In this document: one piece after another, positions 45,538-53,928 of the stretch
Layout of the letters: every line of letters begins with the position of its first letter
Position numbering within the stretch: the first letter of the stretch is position 1
Origin: Flavobacteriaceae bacterium MAR_2010_72
GTDB taxonomy: Bacteria > Bacteroidota > Bacteroidia > Flavobacteriales > Flavobacteriaceae
NCBI GenBank assembly: GCA_003550275.1
Contig: QXCW01000002.1
Coordinates: 434,001 to 498,000, forward strand
DNA length: 64,000 nt
Reading direction: 5' to 3'
Translations under genes and position numbers: made by a program
The notes under the pieces: generated by a model
Seen by the model: only the letters and a program-made list of their open reading frames with translations
The model's database searches: none
What the model was told of the DNA's origin: nothing

Positions 45538-47007
45538 ATGAAAGAACTAAACGAACATTTACTCAATTATACACGACGAGAATTTCTTTCGAAAGCAAGT
45601 CTTGGTTTGGGAGGCATTGCTTTAGCATCCTTGCTTAATCCAGGTTCGATGTATGGCAGTAATTTAATGAAAGATGAAAATGGCTTAATCGGAACAGGTA
45701 AAGCGCCACATTTTGCACCTAAAGCCAAACGTGTTATTTATTTGTTTCAAAGTGGAGCGCCTTCACAATTTGAATTGTTTGATTATAAGCCATTATTAAA
45801 TAAAATGGATGGTAAAGATTTGCCAGATTCGGTTAGACAAGGGCAACGTTTAACAGGTATGACTTCTGGTCAGCGTAAATTCCCATTGGTTGGTAGCCGT
45901 TTTAATTTTAAGCAACACGGACAAAGTGGTGCTTATGTAAGTGAGTTATTACCGCATATTGGCGGCATTGCAGATGATTTGTGTTTTATAAAATCAATGC
46001 ATACCGAAGCTATAAATCACGATCCTGCAGTAACCTTTTTTCAAACAGGTTCGCAGCAACCAGGAAGGCCAAGTATTGGGTCTTGGTTGAGTTATGGCTT
46101 AGGTTCAGATAATGAAAATCTTCCTAATTTTAGTGTGATGTTGTCTCGTGGATCCGGGTTAAAAACAGGTCAGCCGTTATATTCAAGACTTTGGGGAAAT
46201 GGATTTTTACCTTCATTACATCAAGGTGTTCAGTTCCGTTCTGCAAAAGATCCTGTGTTGTATTTGAATAATCCTGAAGGTATGAGTTCTTTAAACAAAA
46301 GAAACTTGTTAGACCATTTAGGAAAATTGAATGAAATGCAATATGAAGCGATGGGTGATCCAGAAATTGCAACACGAATCAGTCAGTATGAAATGTCATA
46401 CAGAATGCAAACGTCGGTTCCAGAAGTCGTTGATTTGTCTGATGAACCAGAAGAGACATTCGAATTATACGGACCAGAATCTAAAATCCCAGGAACTTAT
46501 GCAGCTAATTGTGTTTTAGCAAGACGTTTGATAGAAAAAGATGTAAAGTTTGTTCAGTTGTATCACATGGGTTGGGATCAGCATCAAAATTTGCCAACAG
46601 CCATACAAGGGCAATGTCGCGATGTCGATCAGCCTTCAGCAGCTTTAGTAAAAGACCTAAAACGTCGGGGTTTATTAGAAGATACTTTGGTGATTTGGGG
46701 AGGCGAATTTGGACGCACAGCCTACAACCAAGGAAAAATGACAAAAGAAACTTACGGTCGTGATCATCACCCAAGATGTTTTACCATTTGGATGGCCGGA
46801 GCTGGTGTGAAACCAGGAATGACTTATGGTGCCACTGACGATTTTGGTTATAACATATCAGAAAACCCAGTTCATGTTCACGATTTCCAAGCCACTTTGA
46901 TGCACTTGTTGGGAATCGATCATGAAAAATTGGTATTTAAGCATCAAGGCAGACGTTTCCGTTTAACTGATGTGCATGGCCATGTTGTAAAAGATATTTT
47001 AAGCTAG
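45538..47007 (+). CDS. DUF1501 Tat-exported protein
   Basis: This 489-residue protein has a twin-arginine signal (T-R13-R14-E-F-L followed by GLGGIALASLL). DUF1501 belongs to the alkaline phosphatase/sulfatase-like superfamily; visible blocks are RVIYLFQSGAPSQFELFDYKP, SMHTEAINHDPAVTFFQTG, YHMGWDQHQNLP and WGGEFGRTAYNQGK with metal-type residues. Tat export suggests folding or cofactor loading in the cytoplasm. It is the constant partner of DUF1553 proteins in many planctomycetes and some Bacteroidota. The reaction is unknown. Confidence 0.9.
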   Translation: MKELNEHLLNYTRREFLSKASLGLGGIALASLLNPGSMYGSNLMKDENGLIGTGKAPHFAPKAKRVIYLFQSGAPSQFELFDYKPLLNKMDGKDLPDSVRQGQRLTGMTSGQRKFPLVGSRFNFKQHGQSGAYVSELLPHIGGIADDLCFIKSMHTEAINHDPAVTFFQTGSQQPGRPSIGSWLSYGLGSDNENLPNFSVMLSRGSGLKTGQPLYSRLWGNGFLPSLHQGVQFRSAKDPVLYLNNPEGMSSLNKRNLLDHLGKLNEMQYEAMGDPEIATRISQYEMSYRMQTSVPEVVDLSDEPEETFELYGPESKIPGTYAANCVLARRLIEKDVKFVQLYHMGWDQHQNLPTAIQGQCRDVDQPSAALVKDLKRRGLLEDTLVIWGGEFGRTAYNQGKMTKETYGRDHHPRCFTIWMAGAGVKPGMTYGATDDFGYNISENPVHVHDFQATLMHLLGIDHEKLVFKHQGRRFRLTDVHGHVVKDILS

Positions 47008-47008
47008 T

Positions 47009-48334
47009 ATGAATCTATCAGAATTCTTTGGGAGACTTCACCCTTTAATTGTCCATTTACCTATTGGCTTTTTAATGATTGCCATTTTACTGGAGTTTTA
47101 TTTTCGGAATAAAATGTCGCCAGGCAAACGAAAATCCATCATCTTCATTTTAGTTTTGGGTGCTGTTGGAAGTATTATTGCCGCTCTATTTGGTTGGCTT
47201 TTGGCAGAAGAAGGTGGTTTTAATGAAGATACCTTATTTTGGCATCGGTGGTTGGGCATCTCAACTGCAGTAATTGCTATTCTGGCTTTATGGAGTAAAT
47301 ATAAATCACAACGAAAAGTATATATTTTTTCTTTAGTTGCTTTAAGTGCGCTTTTAATGCTCACAGGTCATTTTGGAGGCTCGTTAACACATGGTTCAGA
47401 TTACTTATTGCAACCGCTCATGGCTGATAACTCATCCGTAAATTCGAAAGAGTTGGATAAACCTAATGATTCCATTGTTGTTTTTCACGATATAGTAAAA
47501 CCATTTATTGACGCTAAATGTATCTCTTGCCATAATGATGATAAACAAAACGGAGGACTTAATCTTTCAACTTTTGAACATTTAGAAATAGGAGGAGACA
47601 ATGGCAAAATACTGCATAGTAATGTTTGGGAAAGTGAGTTTTTTAGGCGTGTTACACTTCCGCAGGAAAGCGAAAAATTTATGCCGCCAAACGGAATTCC
47701 TTTAACCTACAATGAAACCACGTTGCTAAAATGGTGGATTGAAAATGGTGCTGAACCAGAGACTTCAATTATTGATAGTAAGTTGAATGATGCGGTAAAA
47801 AACATCTTATTAAATGAATATAATATCGATTTAACACCAAAACCATTTGCTGAAAGCATAACATTACAAGCATTATCTGAAACTGTTATTTCGAATTTAG
47901 AAAACAAAGGTTGGTCAATTTCAGTGGTAAGTCCCAATAGTAATTTGTTGGATGCGTCACCTAAAAATGGTGTTAAATTTACTTCTGAAATGTTGAAAGA
48001 TTTATTAGCAGCAAAAAAGCATATCACCTGGCTTAAATTAGGAAATACATCCGTAAATAATGAGGATTTAAAACGGATTAGTCAATTTGAAAATTTAACT
48101 GATTTGCGCTTAAATGATACAAAAATTACAGATGAAGGTTTATCGCATATTTCTAAGTTGAATAATTTGGAAGCTTTAAATATTTATGATACAACTATTT
48201 CTGATGAAGGATTAAATGCTATAAAGGCACTAAAAAAATTAAAGCGAATTTACCTTTGGAAAACTAAAGTAACACCTTCAGGAATTTCAGAATTACAAGA
48301 TAACAAACCAAAGTTAACCATCATTTCAGGCTAA
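47009..48334 (+). CDS. DUF2231-like membrane protein with cytochrome c and LRR domains
   Basis: This 441-residue protein has four N-terminal helices (about 11-30, 44-64, 82-96 and 104-118) beginning RLHPLIVHLPIGF, as in DUF2231 membrane domains. A cytochrome c-like domain follows with C171-I-S-C-H175 and FMPPNG, then leucine-rich repeats (about 335-435). It starts one base after the DUF1501 stop. It may pass electrons between the membrane and the soluble cytochrome/DUF1553 partner (inference). It is the paralogue of the truncated gene at 1-1686, which in addition has chitobiase-like and discoidin-like domains. Confidence 0.87.
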   Translation: MNLSEFFGRLHPLIVHLPIGFLMIAILLEFYFRNKMSPGKRKSIIFILVLGAVGSIIAALFGWLLAEEGGFNEDTLFWHRWLGISTAVIAILALWSKYKSQRKVYIFSLVALSALLMLTGHFGGSLTHGSDYLLQPLMADNSSVNSKELDKPNDSIVVFHDIVKPFIDAKCISCHNDDKQNGGLNLSTFEHLEIGGDNGKILHSNVWESEFFRRVTLPQESEKFMPPNGIPLTYNETTLLKWWIENGAEPETSIIDSKLNDAVKNILLNEYNIDLTPKPFAESITLQALSETVISNLENKGWSISVVSPNSNLLDASPKNGVKFTSEMLKDLLAAKKHITWLKLGNTSVNNEDLKRISQFENLTDLRLNDTKITDEGLSHISKLNNLEALNIYDTTISDEGLNAIKALKKLKRIYLWKTKVTPSGISELQDNKPKLTIISG

Positions 48335-48344
48335 AAAATAACAT

Positions 48345-49433
48345 ATGAAAAAATCAACTAATCGTCGTTCTTTTATAAAATCTTCAGCTGCATTAGCAGC
48401 TTCAGGACTTATACTTCCAAATATATTAACATCTTGCGAAACTAAAACCGAAGCACCTGCCATTATAGGGAAAGCTGAAAAAGAAAATCACATTATTGGT
48501 CATGGCGATTTTAAGTATAAATTGAACAAGGATTGGGGAACGCAAAACATGCAAAAAACGCCTGTTATGGATTGTCACGAAATGGTTCAGGATAAAAGCG
48601 GACGCTTAATTTTGGCAACAAATCACCCGAAAAACAATATTATTTTTTACGACCGTTCAGGCAAAGTTTTAAAAACTTGGACACTTGGTTTAACAGGTAC
48701 ACATGGTTTAACTATTAGCGACGAAGGTGGTGAAGAATTTTTATACATAACAAGTAACGTAGAACATAAAGTTTACAAAACAGATCTTAACGGAAAGGTG
48801 ATTCTCGAAATTAATTACCCAAAAGAAACAGGCAAGTATCTTGAAGATGGTTTGTGGTTTAACCCAACAGAGACAACAGTTGCACCAAATGGTAATTTTT
48901 ATGTGGCTGATGGTTACGGACATAATTATATTTTGGAATACGACCAAAAAGGAAACGTTGTAAATATGTTTGGTGGCAAAGGTGATGGTGATGAGCATTT
49001 TGATTGCTGCCATGGTATCACTTTAGATGATAGAGATAAGTCTAACCCAACTTTATTAATTACATCGCGCTCACAGCAAGAATTTAAACGTTTTACACTC
49101 GATGGAAAACATATTGAAACTATTATAATGCCAGGCTGTTGGATTTGTCGTCCAGTAATAAAAGGCGATAACTTATATTTTGCTGTGATTGTCACAAAAT
49201 CGTGGTATGTTTACGATGGTTGTTTAGCAGTTTTAGATAAGAATAATAAAGTATTATCATTTCCTGGCGCTTTATCTGCACCAGAGTATAAAGAAGGGAT
49301 TTTGCAGCAACCAGAATACGATGATTTTTCATTCTTAAGTCCACATGATGTCTGTATAGATCAAGATGAAAATATCTTTGTGCCTCAGTGGAATTCAGGA
49401 CGAACATATCCATTAATGTTAGAGCGCGTTTAG
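48345..49433 (+). CDS. NHL-type beta-propeller, Tat-type lipoprotein
   Basis: This 362-residue protein has both a twin-arginine signal (N-R-R-S-F-I-K) and a lipobox (ILTSC31), so a Tat-exported lipoprotein is predicted. The body is a six-bladed NHL-like propeller (HEMVQDKSGRLILATNHPKNNIIFYDRSGKVL, VAPNGNFYVADGYGHNYILEYDQKGNVV, PHDVCIDQDENIFVPQWNSGR). Cys-rich segments DCCHGITL and GCWICRP could bind metal. It is the last gene of the cytochrome cluster. Relatives include peptidyl-hydroxyglycine lyase-type propellers, but no activity can be assigned. Confidence 0.85.
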   Translation: MKKSTNRRSFIKSSAALAASGLILPNILTSCETKTEAPAIIGKAEKENHIIGHGDFKYKLNKDWGTQNMQKTPVMDCHEMVQDKSGRLILATNHPKNNIIFYDRSGKVLKTWTLGLTGTHGLTISDEGGEEFLYITSNVEHKVYKTDLNGKVILEINYPKETGKYLEDGLWFNPTETTVAPNGNFYVADGYGHNYILEYDQKGNVVNMFGGKGDGDEHFDCCHGITLDDRDKSNPTLLITSRSQQEFKRFTLDGKHIETIIMPGCWICRPVIKGDNLYFAVIVTKSWYVYDGCLAVLDKNNKVLSFPGALSAPEYKEGILQQPEYDDFSFLSPHDVCIDQDENIFVPQWNSGRTYPLMLERV

Positions 49434-49452
49434 TAATTTAATTAGAAAGACA

Positions 49453-49563
49453 ATGCAATTTTACCCTATAAAATTCACACCCATATTAAAAGAACGTATT
49501 TGGGGAGGCGAGAAGTTTACCCTGAGCGAAGTCGAAGGGAGTCTCCCCGCCTGTACTAATTGA
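49453..49563 (+). pseudogene. manA: 5' remnant of class I mannose-6-phosphate isomerase (manA)
   Basis: ATG at 49453 opens a 36-codon frame. Its first about 21 residues, MQFYPIKFTPILKERIWGG and on, match the invariant N-terminus of class I PMI enzymes (YPLKFxPIxKxRIWGG). After GGEKF the frame enters a CTGAGCGAAGTCGAAG palindrome and ends at TGA 49561. No further PMI sequence follows. The gene was therefore cut down to its start, with the breakpoint at a repeat. A full PMI-like domain survives in the fusion at 18511. Confidence 0.75.
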
Positions 49564-49715
49564 AAAGCTTCTCATGATTTGGGAGGCTTTTCTTTTTTAT
49601 ATGCACCATAATAGTTTATGGGGAGACGAGAAGTTTATCCTGAGCGAAGTCGAAGGGAGTCTCCCCGCCTGTACATAGTAAAAAGCTTCTCATATTTTGG
49701 GGAGCTTTTTTCATT
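49501..49715. repeat. Tandem pair of about 93-bp palindrome-plus-terminator units
   Basis: Two direct copies (about 49501-49594 and 49619-49710) share GGGGAGRCGAGAAG, CCTGAGCGAAGTCGAAGG, GAGTCTCCCCGCCTGTAC and AAAAGCTTCTCAT, each ending in a hairpin followed by T-rich DNA. The GGGGAGAC/GTCTCCCC arms form an outer stem. They terminate the NHL operon and separate it from the gal operon. The 3' hairpins look like working rho-independent terminators. Confidence 0.75.
49563..49600 (+). terminator. Rho-independent terminator after the cytochrome cluster
   Basis: GAAAAGCTTCTC and GGGAGGCTTTTC pair over about 12 bp around ATGATTT and are followed by TTTTTT. A second version lies at 49680-49712 in the tandem repeat. 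Confidence 0.7.
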
Positions 49716-49781
49716 TAATTACTATTCCTAATTCAGATTTTGTGTGTTTTCGAGACGATGTACTTAAAAAATATCTAAAAA

Positions 49782-49801
49782 ACCTACCAGTACCTACCAG
49801 T
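49782..49801. promoter_or_regulatory. Tandem 10-bp operator ACCTACCAGT x2
   Basis: Two exact direct copies of ACCTACCAGT lie back to back. They end 7 bp before the -7 box, so they fill the -33 region. A regulator binding the same DNA face at each turn is implied; the GntR-LacI hybrid encoded just downstream is the obvious candidate. Confidence 0.65.
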
Positions 49802-49808
49802 TTTTATT

Positions 49809-49816
49809 TATATTTG
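49809..49816 (+). promoter_or_regulatory. TAnnTTTG box immediately before the gal regulator start
   Basis: TATATTTG is a perfect -7 element with only four bases to ATG 49821. This predicts a leaderless or near-leaderless transcript, as for the other GntR gene. No canonical -33 TTG is present at the usual spacing, where the tandem ACCTACCAGT repeat sits. Confidence 0.55.
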
Positions 49817-49820
49817 CCTT

Positions 49821-50819
49821 ATGAGTTTGATATCAGTCAAAAAGGAGTTAGGAACTCCAAAGTATAAACAAATTGTATCGTCTATTGAGGATGCTTTGGT
49901 TTCTGGAGAACTGAAAAAGGGAGATATGTTACCTTCTTTGAATTCTATAAAGTCAAAATTCTCCCTGTCACGAGATACCGTTATAATGGCTTTTAACGAG
50001 CTAAAGGCTCGTGGAATTGTCGAATCTGTGGTAGGTAAAGGCTATTATATTAAAAGTGATGATGTGAAGATCAATCAAAAAATATTTTTGCTTTTTGATG
50101 AGTTAAATGCGTTTAAGGAGGATTTATTCAATTCATTTTTAAATAACCTGGATGACCAAGTTCAGGTTGATATTTATTTTCATCACTTTAACTTCGAAAT
50201 GTTTTCCAAACTTATTAATGATAATTTGGGTGCTTATAATCACTATGTAATTATGCCTGCCAATTTAAAAAACACCGCTCAAATCATTGAAAAGTTACCG
50301 AGAGATAAAGTTTATATACTAGATCAAACCAATGAAGATTTAAAACAATATCCTGCTATTTATCAAAATTTTGAAGATGATATTTACAATAGTCTCAAAA
50401 AGGCTACAGTTCTTCTTAATAAATACCAAAAAATAGTCTTGTTGTTTCCAGAAAAAAAGCAGCCAATTGGCATGTTGAACGGATTTCAAAAATTTAGAAA
50501 GAATACCGATTTCCAGCACGAAGTGATAGACACATTAAAAAACAGAACCCTAAACACAGGTGAAGTGTACTTGGTACTTGATGATCAAAATTTAATCACA
50601 CTGATTAAAATGATTAGGGATAAAAACCTTGAACTTGGAAAGGATATCGGTATTATTTCCTACAATGAAACCTTGTTGAAAGAAATTGTTGAAGGCGGTA
50701 TAACAACCATCTCTACAGATTTTAAACAAATGGGAAAGCGTTTGGCTGAAATGATTCTTAATAGAGAATATCTTCAAATTGAGAATCCAAACAGTTTAAT
50801 TATAAGAAATTCGTTATAG
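49821..50819 (+). CDS. GntR-type HTH regulator with LacI/periplasmic-binding-like sensor domain
   Basis: This 332-residue regulator has an N-terminal GntR winged helix (about 10-78: PKYKQIVSSIEDALVSGELKKGDMLPSLNSIKSKFSLSRDTVIMAFNELKARG), followed by a periplasmic-binding-protein-like domain (VYLVLDDQNLITLIKMIRD, LGKDIGIISYNETLLKEIVEGGITTISTDFKQMGKRLAEMIL). This architecture is typical of Bacteroidota sugar-operon repressors. galM starts on the next base, so it is the first gene of the galactose operon and probably senses galactose or a galactoside. Confidence 0.88.
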   Translation: MSLISVKKELGTPKYKQIVSSIEDALVSGELKKGDMLPSLNSIKSKFSLSRDTVIMAFNELKARGIVESVVGKGYYIKSDDVKINQKIFLLFDELNAFKEDLFNSFLNNLDDQVQVDIYFHHFNFEMFSKLINDNLGAYNHYVIMPANLKNTAQIIEKLPRDKVYILDQTNEDLKQYPAIYQNFEDDIYNSLKKATVLLNKYQKIVLLFPEKKQPIGMLNGFQKFRKNTDFQHEVIDTLKNRTLNTGEVYLVLDDQNLITLIKMIRDKNLELGKDIGIISYNETLLKEIVEGGITTISTDFKQMGKRLAEMILNREYLQIENPNSLIIRNSL

Positions 50820-51725
50820 ATGTTTGTAGTCAATAGAAAGGAAAATAAAGATCAAGAACCGCAAATTATTGAGATATTTAATTCAAGCCAATCATGCTTT
50901 GCCAAAATTGATTTACAGTTAGGAGGTAGTCTTCAAGAATTGCGACTTGATAGCAAATCTCTTATTTCGAGTGACCATGTGTTGCCTTATCAAGAATCTT
51001 ACGCTTCTGCCGTTTTGTTTCCTTTTGTCAACAGAATTGAACAAGGCCGCTATAGTTTTGACGGTATAAACCATGAACTCAACATTAATGAAAAGAGTCA
51101 AAGTAATGCCTTGCATGGTTTGGTTTATAACAAAACCTTTAAGTTAGAATATGAGGATATTAAATCAACATCCGCATCAGTTTGCATGTCTTATATCGAA
51201 AAAAATAGAATTAAGGGTTTTCCTTTTAGCTACAAGATATCATTGACCTATAGGTTGACAAATTCTACTCTTGAGCTTCAAGTTGATGTTGAAAATTCAG
51301 ATGAAAAAGCGTTTCCTTTTAGTTTAGGATGGCATCCCTACTTTAATACAAGTAATCTGTTTAATAGTTATTTGTCTTTTAAAAGCTATAAAAAATTTGT
51401 AGTCAATGAAAGCATGATTCCAACGGCTGAAGAAACAATCATTATTGAAGGTCCCATTCAAATAAAAGACAAAAGTTTCGATGATTGTTTTATTCTGAAA
51501 ACTAATAAAGTAAAACTTGAAACACCAGATTATGCTATGGAATTAAGTAGTTCGTCTGAAGAGAATTACCTCCAACTTTACACTCCAAATAATCGAAAAT
51601 CAATAGCCATTGAACCACAAACAGCACCGGCAAATAGTTTTAATAATACTATTGGGTTAAAGGTTTTAAAGCCTAATTCAAAACATAGCTTATCTTGGAA
51701 TATTAAGCTGATCAATAATGAATAG
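50820..51725 (+). CDS. galM: Aldose 1-epimerase (galactose mutarotase)
   Basis: This 301-residue GalM-type protein has NRIEQGRYSFDG, catalytic His in ALHGLVYN, His in SLGWHPYF and general-base Glu in SIAIEPQTAPANSFN. It interconverts alpha- and beta-galactose so that galactokinase receives the alpha anomer. No signal peptide, so cytoplasmic. It lies directly between the regulator and galK in a compact Leloir operon. Confidence 0.9.
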   Translation: MFVVNRKENKDQEPQIIEIFNSSQSCFAKIDLQLGGSLQELRLDSKSLISSDHVLPYQESYASAVLFPFVNRIEQGRYSFDGINHELNINEKSQSNALHGLVYNKTFKLEYEDIKSTSASVCMSYIEKNRIKGFPFSYKISLTYRLTNSTLELQVDVENSDEKAFPFSLGWHPYFNTSNLFNSYLSFKSYKKFVVNESMIPTAEETIIIEGPIQIKDKSFDDCFILKTNKVKLETPDYAMELSSSSEENYLQLYTPNNRKSIAIEPQTAPANSFNNTIGLKVLKPNSKHSLSWNIKLINNE

Positions 51726-51731
51726 CATAAC

Positions 51732-52883
51732 ATGAATCAACAATTAATTTCTGAAGTCACCAATGAATACCAATTAAGGTATAAGGGAGGGCACGTGCTT
51801 ATCAGTTCGCCAGGTCGAATAAATATCATAGGTGAACACACCGACTATAATGATGGATTTGCGCTTCCAGCTGCGATTGATATGGGGATTGTGGCTGCAC
51901 TTGGCAAAAGCGAAGATGCTTTGTGCTCGGCGTACGCGATTAATATGAATGAAGTTTATAAGTTTTCAACAGAAACTATAAAACCAATTTCTGGAGGAAG
52001 TTGGAGGAATTACATTATTGGTGTCGTTGCCGAACTTCAACATATTGGAATTTCAGTCCCTCCTTTCAACTTGGTTTTTGCTGGAGATATCCCTAATGGT
52101 GCAGGGTTATCCTCTTCAGCGGCATTAGAAAATAGCATTGTGTTTGGATTGAATGAACTTTTTAACTTACAATTGCCAAAGTCTGAAATGATTTTAATTT
52201 CACAGCGAGCAGAGCATAATTACGCCGGAGTTCGCTGCGGGATCATGGACCAATACGCTAGTATGTTTGGTCAAGAAAGTCATGCGCTTCTTTTAGACTG
52301 CAGAATTCATGAAGCTAGACCTATAAAAATAGACTTTCAAGACTACCAATTGGTTTTGATAAACACCAATGTGAGCCATAATTTGGTAGAAGCCGAATAT
52401 AATGACCGACGGGAAGTTTGTGAAAAAGTGACTTCAATATTAAAAGTAAATGCTCTGCGTGATGCCAATGAGCGCCAGCTTCAAAGTATAAAATCGGAAA
52501 TTACCGAAGCCGACTACCAAAAAGCACTTTATATTATTCAGGAAAACGAACGCGTTCTCAAAGCAGTAAAAATGATCGAACAAAATGACCTCTTGGCTTT
52601 GGGAGCTATTCTTTTTGATGCGCACAATGGAGCCAGCAATCAATTTAAGATAAGTTGCCCAGAACTTGATTTTTTAGTGGATCAAGCTAGGATACATAAA
52701 GATGCTATTGGTGCCAGAATGATGGGAGGCGGTTTTGGAGGATGTACCATAAACATTGTTAAAAAAGATGCTGTGGACAATTACCTTGAAGACGTTTCCC
52801 AAGCATATTTTAATAAATTTAATAAAAGATGTTCTCCGTATGTGGTTTCACTTTCAAAGGGGACATGTGTTTCACAAAACTAA
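51732..52883 (+). CDS. galK: Galactokinase
   Basis: This 383-residue GHMP kinase has the galactokinase signature GRINIIGEHTDYNDGFALP (about 28-46), the phosphate-binding loop PNGAGLSSSAALE (about 120-132), RCGIMDQYAS with the catalytic Asp, and the C-terminal MMGGGFGGCTI. It phosphorylates alpha-D-galactose at C1. Length and motifs are those of a complete enzyme. It sits between galM and galT with 6- and 11-bp gaps. Confidence 0.95.
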   Translation: MNQQLISEVTNEYQLRYKGGHVLISSPGRINIIGEHTDYNDGFALPAAIDMGIVAALGKSEDALCSAYAINMNEVYKFSTETIKPISGGSWRNYIIGVVAELQHIGISVPPFNLVFAGDIPNGAGLSSSAALENSIVFGLNELFNLQLPKSEMILISQRAEHNYAGVRCGIMDQYASMFGQESHALLLDCRIHEARPIKIDFQDYQLVLINTNVSHNLVEAEYNDRREVCEKVTSILKVNALRDANERQLQSIKSEITEADYQKALYIIQENERVLKAVKMIEQNDLLALGAILFDAHNGASNQFKISCPELDFLVDQARIHKDAIGARMMGGGFGGCTINIVKKDAVDNYLEDVSQAYFNKFNKRCSPYVVSLSKGTCVSQN

Positions 52884-52894
52884 AATAGTTAAGG

Positions 52895-53920
52895 ATGAAT
52901 AATTTACACGACTTTTCACATAAACGATATAATAGCCTAACAGGTGAATGGGTTTTGGTGTCACCGCATCGTGCAAAACGTCCGTGGCAAGGCCAAGAAG
53001 AAGAACAGACTCTAGATGAGCGCCCAACATACGACCCCAAATGTTACTTATGCTCTGGTAATATTAGAGCCAATGGTGAAGTAAATCCAGATTATAAGGA
53101 CGTCTTCGTATTTACAAATGATTTTTCAGCCCTTCAGGATGGATTTGAATCGTTTAGTATGGATAATGGTTTAATAAAGGCGGAAAGTGAACAAGGCCTA
53201 TGTAAAGTTATTTGTTTTAGCCCTGATCATTCTAAAAGTTTGGCACAAATGACATCTAAAGACATTCAAAAAGTAGTACATGCGTGGCAACAGGAATATG
53301 TTTCATTAGGTCGATTGAACCATATTAATTATGTTCAGATTTTTGAGAACAAAGGCAGTATCATGGGTTGTAGTAACCCGCATCCTCATGGGCAGATATG
53401 GAGTCAGTCCTCACTTCCAAATGAAGTCGAGAAAAAAGACAAACAGCAATTAGCCTATTTTCAAGAATTCAAAACCACTTTGCTTAAAGCTTATATTGCT
53501 CAAGAGTTAAAATTAAATGAGCGCATAATTTTTGAAAATAGAGCGTATGTAGTCTTAACACCATTTTGGGCGATTTGGCCTTATGAGGCGATGATTGTCC
53601 CTAAAAGCCCACAAAAGGATATTTCAAATATTCCTATTGAAGATACCATTTTGTTTGCTGAAGCCATTTCTGTGTTGACCAAAGTCTATGACAAATTGTT
53701 TAATACGTCTTTTCCGTATTCAAGTGGGATCCATCAGGCACCAACAAATGGGCAAACCAATGAGCATTGGCATTGGCACATGAGTTTTTATCCACCATTA
53801 CTGCGAAGTGCCACTGTGAAGAAGTTTATGGTAGGTTATGAAATGTTTGCAAGTCCGCAACGCGACATAACACCAGAAAGTGCAGCAGAAACTTTACGAC
53901 ATCTGTCTAATTCAATTTAA
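52895..53920 (+). CDS. galT: Galactose-1-phosphate uridylyltransferase
   Basis: This 341-residue GalT has the zinc-site CYLCSGN, LTGEWVLVSPHRAKRPWQG, the active-site triad in SNPHPHGQIWS (nucleophile His) and the second metal block HWHWHMSFYPP. It transfers UMP from UDP-glucose to galactose-1-phosphate. galE is not in the window. With galM and galK it makes the Leloir route. Confidence 0.95.
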   Translation: MNNLHDFSHKRYNSLTGEWVLVSPHRAKRPWQGQEEEQTLDERPTYDPKCYLCSGNIRANGEVNPDYKDVFVFTNDFSALQDGFESFSMDNGLIKAESEQGLCKVICFSPDHSKSLAQMTSKDIQKVVHAWQQEYVSLGRLNHINYVQIFENKGSIMGCSNPHPHGQIWSQSSLPNEVEKKDKQQLAYFQEFKTTLLKAYIAQELKLNERIIFENRAYVVLTPFWAIWPYEAMIVPKSPQKDISNIPIEDTILFAEAISVLTKVYDKLFNTSFPYSSGIHQAPTNGQTNEHWHWHMSFYPPLLRSATVKKFMVGYEMFASPQRDITPESAAETLRHLSNSI

Positions 53921-53928
53921 AAGCTAAA

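Noticed and set aside
42355-49433. Recent transfer of the cytochrome cluster from a planctomycete
   Set aside because: Base composition and codon choice look like the neighbouring genes, and no mobile element borders it. Similar clusters occur in other Bacteroidota.
49453-49563. A genuine small protein of 36 residues
   Set aside because: The first 21 residues match the PMI N-terminus and the rest is palindromic repeat sequence, so a gene remnant is more likely.
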